Shown one piece after another: positions 58,185 through 64,000 of a stretch of 64,000 bases of DNA. Both the position numbers and the translations under genes were made by a program. The notes below the pieces were generated by a model. It searched no databases. It saw only the letters and a list, made by a program, of their open reading frames with translations, and was not told the origin of the DNA. The DNA comes from Micrococcales bacterium 72-143 (GTDB lineage: Bacteria > Actinomycetota > Actinomycetes > Actinomycetales > Microbacteriaceae): NCBI GenBank assembly GCA_001898835.1, contig MKVM01000005.1, forward strand, positions 1,037,325 to 1,101,324. The letters run 5' to 3'. The first letter of the stretch is position 1; each line of letters starts with the position of its first letter.

Positions 58185-59110
58185 GTGGACTCCCCCGCCC
58201 AGCTCGGCGCCGCGTTGGTCGGGAAGTAGCGCTGGCGGATCGCCTCCGAGGCGGCGGAGGTCGCGAGCTGCACGTTGTCCATGTGGCGCGGCAGGTCGTC
58301 GAGGATGTCGGCGATCGGCCGGTACTCGAGCTCGGAGCGGATCTGACCGAGCAGCCGGAGCGCCTGGTCGGAGACGCCGACCCGGTCGCTGCGCGGCTCG
58401 ATCTCGCGCAGCGACTGCTCGGCGCGCGTCACCGAGAACAGGATGCTGCGCGGGAACAGCCGGTCCAGCAGCAGGAACTCGGCCGCGTTGCGCGCGCTCG
58501 GCACACCGCGGTAGGTGCGCAGGTAGGCCTCGTAGGCGCCGACCGAGCGCAGGATGGTGGTCCAGCTGGGTCCGGAGGCCTCGGTGAGCGAGCGGGTGGC
58601 GAGCAGTCGCGCGGTCATGTCGGCCCGCTCGATCGACCGGCCGAGCGTGAAGAAGCGGTAGGCCTCGTCGCGGCTCGTGGCCGACTCGATGATGCCGACG
58701 GCGAGCGCGGCGCGTTCGCGCACCCAGCCGAAGAACTCGTGCACGCGCTCCGTCGCGACCTTGCGCGGCATCCGGGCGCGGGTGGTGTTGAGCACCTCCC
58801 ACAGCTCGGTGCTCACCACCTCGCGGGCGCGGCGCGCGTTCTCGCGGGCGGCGGCGAGGGAGTAGGCGATGGAGGCCGGCTGGTTGCGGTCGACGGCGAG
58901 CAGGGCGAGCACCTCGGCGCGGCCGACCTCGGCATCCGGCTCCACCTCGACGCCCATGACGCTCAGCAGGGAGCGGCAGGCGAGGTTCTCCTCGATCCAG
59001 GGGTCCTCGAGCAGCAGCTGCAAGTGCACGTCGAGGATGCGCGCTGTGCCGTCGCTGCGCTCGATGTAGCGGCCGATCCAGAAGAGCGACTCGGCGATGC
59101 GGCTCAGCAT
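58181..59110 (-). CDS. Alpha-E domain protein
   Basis: A 309-residue all-alpha protein with the alpha-E family start MLSRIAESLFWIGRYIERSDGTARILDVHLQ and a second similar block (FFTLGRSIERADMTARLL), i.e. a duplicated RxxERxxxxAR unit. The function is unproven; it occurs with circularly permuted ATP-grasp ligases and transglutaminases. ATG 59110 overlaps the upstream gene's stop by seven bases. Confidence 0.9.
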   Translation of the reverse strand: MLSRIAESLFWIGRYIERSDGTARILDVHLQLLLEDPWIEENLACRSLLSVMGVEVEPDAEVGRAEVLALLAVDRNQPASIAYSLAAARENARRAREVVSTELWEVLNTTRARMPRKVATERVHEFFGWVRERAALAVGIIESATSRDEAYRFFTLGRSIERADMTARLLATRSLTEASGPSWTTILRSVGAYEAYLRTYRGVPSARNAAEFLLLDRLFPRSILFSVTRAEQSLREIEPRSDRVGVSDQALRLLGQIRSELEYRPIADILDDLPRHMDNVQLATSAASEAIRQRYFPTNAAPSWAGEST

Positions 59111-60720
59111 TCGGGCCCCTGCTGCTGTTGCTGCTGCTGGTCGCGGCGGGGCGCGTCCTGCGGGTTGTGGTCCTGGAAGTGCGGCTCGGTGATGATCGGG
59201 ATGGACGAGGTCACGGCGGCCTGCTCGGCGACGAGCCCCTGGATGTTGTGGTCGTGGGAGGCGAGCGGGTCGGTGCCGACCACCCAGGTGTCCTTCGAGC
59301 CGCCGCCCTGCGAGGAGTTGACGACGAGCTGCCCCTCGGGGAGCGCGACGCGCGTGAGGCCGCCGGGCAGCACCCACACATCCGTTCCGTCGTTGACGGC
59401 GAACGGCCGCAGGTCGGCGTGCCGCGGGCGCAGCCCGTCGTCGACGAGGGTCGGGATGGTGGAGAGCTGCACCACGGGCTGCGCGATCCAGCCGCGCGGG
59501 TCGCGCTGCAGACGGGCGCGCAGCTGGTCGAGCTCGTCGCGCGACGCATCCGGTCCCACCACGAGCCCCTTGCCGCCGGACCCGTCGACGGGCTTCACGA
59601 CGAGCTCGTCGAGCCGGTCGAGCACCTCCTCGAGCGCACCCGGCTCCTCGAGGCGCCAGGTGTCGACGTTCGGCAGGATCGGCTCCTCGGAGAGGTAGTA
59701 GCGGATGAGGTCGGGCAGGTAGGTGTAGACGAGCTTGTCGTCGGCGACGCCGTTGCCGACGGCGTTGGCGATGGTCACGTTGCCGAGGCGCGCCGCGAGC
59801 ATCAGCCCGGGCGAGCCGAGCATCGAGTCGGCGCGGAACTGCAGCGGGTCGAGGAACTCGTCGTCGACGCGGCGGTAGATGACGTCGACGCGCGTCGGCC
59901 CCGCGGTGGTGCGCATGAAGACGCGCCCGCCCGAGCAGTACAGGTCGCGGCCCTCCACGAGCTCCACGCCCATGAGCCGCGCGAGCAGGGTGTGCTCGAA
60001 GTAGGCGGAGTTGTAGACGCCGGGGGTGAGCACGACGACGGTCGGGTCGTCGACGCCCTCGGGGGCGGATGCGCGCAGCGCCCCCAGCAGCCGCTGCGGG
60101 TAGTCGCCGACCGGCCGCACCCGCATCGACACGAACAGCTCGGGCAGGGTCTGCGCCATCACGCGCCGGTTGGAGATGACGTAGGAGACGCCCGACGGCA
60201 CGCGCACGTTGTCCTCGAGCACGCGCCAGGCGCCCTGCTCGTCACGGATGAGGTCGATGCCGGAGACCTGGATGCGCACCCCGTTGGCCGGCTCGATGCC
60301 GTACGCCTCGCGGTGGAAGTGGCTGGAGGAGCTGATGAGCCCCGCCGGGATGACGCCGTCGAGCACCGCCCGCTGGGTGCCGTAGACGTCGGAGAGGAAC
60401 GCCTCGAGCGCCTTCACCCGCTGCTTGACGCCCGCCTCGACGGTGACCCACTCGCGCTGCTCGATGACCCGCGGCACGGCGTCGAGCGGGAAGGGGCGCT
60501 CCTCGCCGGCGAAGTCGAAGGTGACGCCCTGCGCGAGGTAGGAGCTCGCGAGCGACTCGGTGCGGCCGCGCAGCTCCTCCTGCGTCATGCGGGCGAGGGC
60601 GGCGTGGATCTCGCGGTACGGGCCGCGGGCGGCGTCGCCGGATGCGAACATCTCGTCCCAGGGCGGGGCGCCCGTGCGGCGCGTGGCGACAGCGCCGTAG
60701 CCCTCGAACAGCTCGCCCAT
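59104..60720 (-). CDS. Circularly permuted type 2 ATP-grasp ligase
   Basis: A 538-residue ligase of the circularly permuted ATP-grasp family linked to glutathionylspermidine-synthase-like peptide ligases. Recognisable parts are the RVLEDNVRVPSGVSYV block (about 190-205), the VGNGVADDKLVYTYLPDLIRYYLSEE block (about 320-345) and the glycine-rich KPVDGSGGKGLVVGP loop (about 380-394). The C-terminus is Gln-rich. It should couple an amino group to a carboxylate using ATP. It is the first gene of the three-gene module and is preceded by repeats and hairpins. Confidence 0.9.
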   Translation of the reverse strand: MGELFEGYGAVATRRTGAPPWDEMFASGDAARGPYREIHAALARMTQEELRGRTESLASSYLAQGVTFDFAGEERPFPLDAVPRVIEQREWVTVEAGVKQRVKALEAFLSDVYGTQRAVLDGVIPAGLISSSSHFHREAYGIEPANGVRIQVSGIDLIRDEQGAWRVLEDNVRVPSGVSYVISNRRVMAQTLPELFVSMRVRPVGDYPQRLLGALRASAPEGVDDPTVVVLTPGVYNSAYFEHTLLARLMGVELVEGRDLYCSGGRVFMRTTAGPTRVDVIYRRVDDEFLDPLQFRADSMLGSPGLMLAARLGNVTIANAVGNGVADDKLVYTYLPDLIRYYLSEEPILPNVDTWRLEEPGALEEVLDRLDELVVKPVDGSGGKGLVVGPDASRDELDQLRARLQRDPRGWIAQPVVQLSTIPTLVDDGLRPRHADLRPFAVNDGTDVWVLPGGLTRVALPEGQLVVNSSQGGGSKDTWVVGTDPLASHDHNIQGLVAEQAAVTSSIPIITEPHFQDHNPQDAPRRDQQQQQQQGPEC

Positions 60721-60785
60721 GACAGGAGCCTAGACCCGCGATGTTGCGCGGTTGTTTCGCCTGGTGGCCGCCCCAGCGCGCGCTC

Positions 60786-60872
60786 CCGCTGGTCGAGTCC
60801 CCGCTGGTCGAGCAGCCGCGCAGCGCGCGCACCCCGCTGGTTGAGTAGCCGCGCAGCGGCGTATCGAAACCC
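60786..60872 (+). repeat. Dispersed 37-bp repeat, copy B with partial copies
   Basis: A full copy (60835-60872, CGCTGGTTGAGTAGCCGCGC to GTATCGAAACC) matches 35862-35898 at 35 of 37 positions. Two truncated copies starting CGCTGGTCGAG lie just before it (about 60787 and 60802). This fills part of the 377-bp gap between the ATP-grasp gene and the small membrane-protein gene. Confidence 0.7.
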
Positions 60873-60897
60873 ACCCCCGGGCCCCCCGCACAGGGAA

Positions 60898-60930
60898 ACG
60901 GCCCGCCTGAGGGGGGACCTGGCGGGCCGT
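60898..60930. terminator. GC-rich hairpin
   Basis: ACGGCCCGCC (60898-60907) pairs perfectly with GGCGGGCCGT (60921-60930) around a 13-base loop. There is no U-run. It is the first of two hairpins in this gap. Confidence 0.5.
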
Positions 60931-60961
60931 CTCGCGGAGCTGCGACGCTCCGGGGGGAATC

Positions 60962-60997
60962 TCCCGCGGCGGCGACCACCACAGCGCCGCCGCGGGA
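60962..60997. terminator. GC-rich hairpin
   Basis: TCCCGCGGCGGCG (60962-60974) pairs perfectly with CGCCGCCGCGGGA (60985-60997) around a 10-base loop. The stem of 13 bp is very stable. It may isolate the module transcript from the Rhs region. Confidence 0.5.
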
Positions 60998-61097
60998 ATG
61001 CACTCATGCTAAGGAGCGAGGCTGTGCGTCCGCCCGATGCCGCCTGGGAAATCGAGAAGCGCGCGGCGGTCAGCCGGCCCGCATCCGATCGCAGTGG

Positions 61098-61322
61098 CTA
61101 CCTCGCGATCAGAAAGCCCGCGAGTACCAGCAGTCCCGCACCGAAGAGCACGAAGAGAACCCCGGTGAAGCGAGCCACCCCCGGGGCGAAGGCGCTCGCG
61201 GGCATGGGCGTGAAGCTCGAGGATCGGCGAAACAGAGAGGCCACCTCGCCCTTCAAGGCGATGACGACGAGACCGAGGGTCACCACCCCCAGTCCCATCA
61301 GCCCGACGACAAGCGGCCCCAT
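61098..61322 (-). CDS. Small membrane protein, 74 aa
   Basis: Two predicted helices (VVGLMGLGVVTLGLVVIALKG at the N-terminus and GVLFVLFGAGLLVLAGFLI at the C-terminus) flank a short polar loop with FRRSSSF. A GGTGGGGGTGAG sequence precedes ATG 61322. No family recognised. It follows the Rhs/lipoprotein region on the same strand, but no functional link is visible. Confidence 0.55.
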   Translation of the reverse strand: MGPLVVGLMGLGVVTLGLVVIALKGEVASLFRRSSSFTPMPASAFAPGVARFTGVLFVLFGAGLLVLAGFLIAR

Positions 61323-61447
61323 CTCACCCCCACCCGCCAGATCGACGTGTTGCGACTCCGCGCCGGGCTCGGCCCAGCGACGCGCTCGTCACGATTTGGG
61401 CCCTCCCGCGGCAGCAGACGCATCGCCGCGATGTTCCGAAAGGTCCT

Positions 61448-61885
61448 CTACCCGCAAGGGTCATCAGCAGCGCCGTTCGACCAGGTCGACTCTCTGAGGC
61501 CATCAGCCCCCCACCAACTGGCCTGCGTATCTTTCGACCCCTCCGGCGGGACGACACGAACCGCAAGCCCATCATCGTGGGGATCGAATCGGCCCGGGGG
61601 ACCGGTCGCCTCCATGCCGTCGGGCACAACCCCCAGGGTGATCATGTCACCGACGCCGAACGAGTGGCTACCCTCCACCGTCCAGATCGGCGGTTGGTCG
61701 TAGGGATTCGAGTCGCCCACCCCGACGAAGAACTCAACGGTGCGAGCATCAATCTGGGTACAGATCGAGACGACCGGAACTCCGGCCTCGAGTCGGGCCC
61801 GGGGCGAGCCGTCTGGTCCGCACGCAACGAGCGTGCCGACGACGACCAATAGCGCGCCTACGCCGACCAGCTTCTTAAGCTCCAA
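61448..61885 (-). CDS. Lipoprotein next to Rhs fragment, possible immunity protein (1)
   Basis: A 145-residue predicted lipoprotein: a lysine-containing start (ELKKLVGVGALLVVVGTLVAC) with lipobox LVAC, then a small domain with VPVVSICTQIDARTVEFFVGVGDSN and a final DPCG. I choose the TTG at 61885 because GGAGGGGG lies nine bases upstream; an ATG frame to 61942 would bury the signal peptide. The layout (GVxVxIC early, C-terminal Cys) resembles the lipoprotein at 62919, so the two are probably paralogues. Its position after an Rhs C-terminal fragment suggests it is an immunity protein or a remnant of one. Confidence 0.6.
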   Translation of the reverse strand: MELKKLVGVGALLVVVGTLVACGPDGSPRARLEAGVPVVSICTQIDARTVEFFVGVGDSNPYDQPPIWTVEGSHSFGVGDMITLGVVPDGMEATGPPGRFDPHDDGLAVRVVPPEGSKDTQASWWGADGLRESTWSNGAADDPCG

Positions 61886-61954
61886 CAGCGTTATCCCCCT
61901 CCGAATGTCCCGCGCGCCACTCAAACAAGTTCCCACACCCATAGTCGCGCGTTG

Positions 61955-62905
61955 TCACGTAGGCGAACAATGATGCGGAACCGCCGAGTTCGTTGCGTAG
62001 TCCGCGTCCGAACCCGGGACGATCGCAGGGTCGCTGTCGCCGGAGACCTCAGCAGACCCGCAACGGGTAGCAATCCAACTCCGCCGCAGAGCTGCCGTAT
62101 CGAAGCGGTACGCGGAGGTCTCCGGGCCGGTGCTGAGGGAGTCCGTCAACGTGTTGCTGATGATCCGGCCCGCCTGGGACCGCACCACCTGATCCGTGAC
62201 CGTCGACGCATCCGCGAACGCCCACCCGATCGCATCCGTCGCGCCCGTGTAGCTGTTGCGGGTGATGGTGGCAAGGCTGGTGCCGTTGGCGTAGGCGACC
62301 GAGGACAGGAGTTGGTCGGACGCGTAGTCGGGGTCGGCGATCAGAGTCCCGTTGATCTTGACGGTGAGGACCTTCCCGTCAGGGTCGTAGGTGAAGGACT
62401 GGGTGATGCCAGCCCCGCCTGACGGGGTGGTGGTCGTGGACAGCACCCGCCCCGTCCGCGCCTCATAGGTGGGGGTCGTGACGGTGCCCCATACGTCCGT
62501 GTACTCCACGACCCGGCCCAGCAGGTCGATGCGGGTGGTGATCGTGCCCGCCGGGTCGGTGACCGAGGTCACGAGCGGGTCCCCGCCCACCGCGTAATCG
62601 GTGGCGGTGATCCGCTCGTCCGTCGAGCCCTGCGCCACCACCGCGGTCGTCGCGCGCCCCCGGGCGTCGAAGCTCACACACGACCAGGCCGGATCCCCCG
62701 TGGTCCTGGACCCCACGGTGCGACCGAGGACGTCGTAGGCGTACTCCGTCGCGACCGCGGAACCGGTTCCCGGGGTCGGGCCGGTGATCTTCTTCAACCA
62801 CCCGTACTGGATCGTGGTCGCAGGAAGCCCGCAGACGGACGCACCCAACTGCTCGGTATCGGCGTAAGAACCGCCCACTGCTCCCCGCGGGTCTTCCCAT
62901 GCCAC
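61955..62905 (-). pseudogene. Displaced Rhs/YD-repeat fragment
   Basis: About 316 residues of Rhs/YD-repeat sequence: EYAYDVLGRTVGS, TRIDLLGRVVEYTDVWG and QSFTYDPDGKVLTVKING. The frame has no proper start; upstream it runs into the end of the lipoprotein gene at 62919. It lacks the Rhs core motif and its C-terminus (after SLSTGPETSAYRFDTAAL) is short. It looks like an orphan Rhs piece left by recombination or duplication, as is common in Rhs loci, with the lipoprotein at 61448 as its former immunity partner. Confidence 0.7.
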
Positions 62906-62918
62906 ACCATCTTTGAAC

Positions 62919-63377
62919 CTAGCGACAGCGGTCGGTTCCGATCGAACCGTCGGGGTAGATCCAGTCCGCGTCCCCTAGACCGCTTGCCGGGATACGAAAC
63001 TCTGCCTCATAGCTGACGTCGGCGGGGCGAGCAGCATCGGAGAACAGCACAGCCACGATCGAAGACCCCGTCACCTCGAACGGTTCGGAGGTCGTCACTG
63101 AGAGGCGGGAATCGGGCATGGCCGTGTCGACCACCGGCACGGGCCCACCTTCAGCCTCGAAGACGGTCTCCCACGGCGCGTCGACCGTCGGCCGGAACTC
63201 AACAAGGAAGTCCCGCAGCTCACTCGCATCGCAAATGGCGACGAGAACGCCACCGTCGGTCACCGACAACGCAAGTGGAGCCGTCGTGGGGACCGGATCG
63301 CAAGAGGTGAGCGAAACCGCCGCGGCCACGGCGCCTGTCCCCACCAGGAGATGACGACGAGCGCGCCTGCCTAGCAC
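62919..63377 (-). CDS. Lipoprotein downstream of Rhs toxin, probable immunity protein (2)
   Basis: A 152-residue predicted lipoprotein: an Arg-rich start ([20 protein letters not shown]) and lipobox SLTSC, then a beta-rich domain with [20 protein letters not shown] and a C-terminal GTDRCR. The GTG at 63377 overlaps the end of the Rhs toxin gene by seven bases, which indicates coupled expression. A lipid-anchored protein coupled to a secreted Rhs toxin fits an immunity protein that acts at the outer face of the membrane. No known immunity family is recognised. Confidence 0.65.
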   Translation of the reverse strand: MLGRRARRHLLVGTGAVAAAVSLTSCDPVPTTAPLALSVTDGGVLVAICDASELRDFLVEFRPTVDAPWETVFEAEGGPVPVVDTAMPDSRLSVTTSEPFEVTGSSIVAVLFSDAARPADVSYEAEFRIPASGLGDADWIYPDGSIGTDRCR

Positions 63378-64000
63378 CGATAACCCCCTGCATCGAGATC
63401 GGCAAGATTTTCGAAGGGATTCAAACAAGCGTAGCTTCCCGTGAGGACCCATGAGTCCCAGCTTGCGCCTCCGTAAAAAGTCCCAAAAACGATGGGTTCC
63501 CCCCCCATACTTGCCCACTGAACTGTGTGGGCCCATTCATGTTCGAGTAGGCCATCCCTCTCGTTCAACTCGTTGACACGCTTGAAGCTCTTCGTCGTAA
63601 TGAATACGTTTCCGAGCGTCGTGCCACCGCCCCCCAGGTTGCTAGTCGCCCCGGCGCATACGGTCTGGCCGCCGCCAACGCTCGCGCATGTTGCTCCCAT
63701 CGCGTCCGCCAATGACAAGGCGCGCTCGTTCACCCGAAGGTTGATAACCGCCGTCAGAGCGACTCCGGCAGTCGCCTCGCGGGAACTCTTGCGTAGCTTA
63801 GATATCGCTTTAGCGTCCTCCAGCGAGTATTTCGCTTGTACCTTCCCTCCCCCGCAACCACCGCCGCCTGTGCCGCATGTCTGCATCGAACCGGTGAGGT
63901 CGAACTTGTTGATGGGGTCGGCGGGGTAGTCGTAGGCGTTGGTGACACCACCCTCGACCGGGTCGACGGACATGAACCGTCCGAGCGCGGGCACGTAGAC
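63371..64000 (-). CDS. Rhs-family polymorphic toxin, C-terminal part with HEWAH metalloprotease-like domain (partial)
   Basis: The gene runs off the right edge, so only the last 209 codons are seen. They contain the Rhs core end ([13 protein letters not shown], then [17 protein letters not shown]), where polymorphic toxins switch to a variable C-terminal domain. The tip domain has the zinc motif [12 protein letters not shown] (HEWAH) and further on [14 protein letters not shown], where Glu or Asp could be the third zinc ligand, so it is a predicted zincin-type protease or hydrolase toxin. It is rich in glycine and has four or more cysteines. The overlapping lipoprotein is the likely immunity gene. 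Confidence 0.8.
   Translation of the reverse strand, partial: VYVPALGRFMSVDPVEGGVTNAYDYPADPINKFDLTGSMQTCGTGGGGCGGGKVQAKYSLEDAKAISKLRKSSREATAGVALTAVINLRVNERALSLADAMGATCASVGGGQTVCAGATSNLGGGGTTLGNVFITTKSFKRVNELNERDGLLEHEWAHTVQWASMGGEPIVFGTFYGGASWDSWVLTGSYACLNPFENLADLDAGGYRC

Noticed and set aside
1..64000. CRISPR array
   Set aside because: No set of regularly spaced identical repeats with unique spacers was seen; the repeat cluster at 13563-13713 has irregular spacing and no cas genes are present.

Overview
The window is high-GC DNA from an actinobacterium. Gene content and the strong GCATCC/GGATGC word bias in the conserved part suggest Microbacteriaceae (inference). It splits into a composite mobile region (1 to about 28.5 kb) and ordinary chromosome (about 28.6-64 kb). 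The junction is a serine tRNA(GCU) gene at 28510-28598. A second, structurally intact tRNA-Ser(GCU) at 8540-8628 differs from it only in loop bases. Each tRNA has a tyrosine-recombinase gene ending 60-280 bp from its 3' end, so elements appear to have accreted at one tRNA attachment site.

Left layer (1-8.5 kb): an XRE regulator with an OGG-like HhH DNA glycosylase, divergent from an Mrr-like endonuclease across a perfect 20-bp palindrome; a lone protein with a HEPN-like RxxxxH motif; a PIN/RHH toxin-antitoxin pair; a frameshifted integrase; a split HipA system (a HipA-like kinase plus a protein joining a HipA-N1/HipS-like domain to a HIRAN domain); and a second integrase that has lost its HxxR catalytic box.

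Middle layer (8.6-28.5 kb): an integrative mobilizable element of about 20 kb with a small hypothetical gene, a Phd/PIN pair, a MobF relaxase-helicase, a direct-repeat cluster, a cargo cluster, a HTH protein, an excisionase and an integrase. GGGACACTC repeats lie near both ends. The cargo (13.8-26.1 kb) holds two TetR regulators, three FAD-dependent CrtI/PPO-like oxidoreductases, an orphan TatA with a small overlapping ORF, an overlapping operon for a GT2, a thiamine-diphosphate E1-alpha subunit, a GT4 and a patatin lipase, and a divergent MMPL exporter. I infer synthesis and export of a modified, glycosylated lipid or isoprenoid. This is the best candidate for an undescribed system.

Chromosomal part: three LCP cell-wall ligase paralogues interleaved with tRNA-Ser(UGA), then a HAD phosphatase, serS, a diacylglycerol-kinase-like gene, pheA and pgm. 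Next is a complete cellobiose-type cassette (cebEFG-bglC-cebR) with three CebR-like operators and an intercistronic hairpin. An lplA-FecCD permease-ATPase operon lies behind a DtxR/IdeR-like box. Two MFS transporters, several membrane proteins, a wall-anchored beta-propeller protein and a transglutaminase/alpha-E/ATP-grasp module follow. The right edge carries two Rhs C-terminal modules, each followed by a small lipoprotein; the terminal one has a HEWAH zinc-protease motif.
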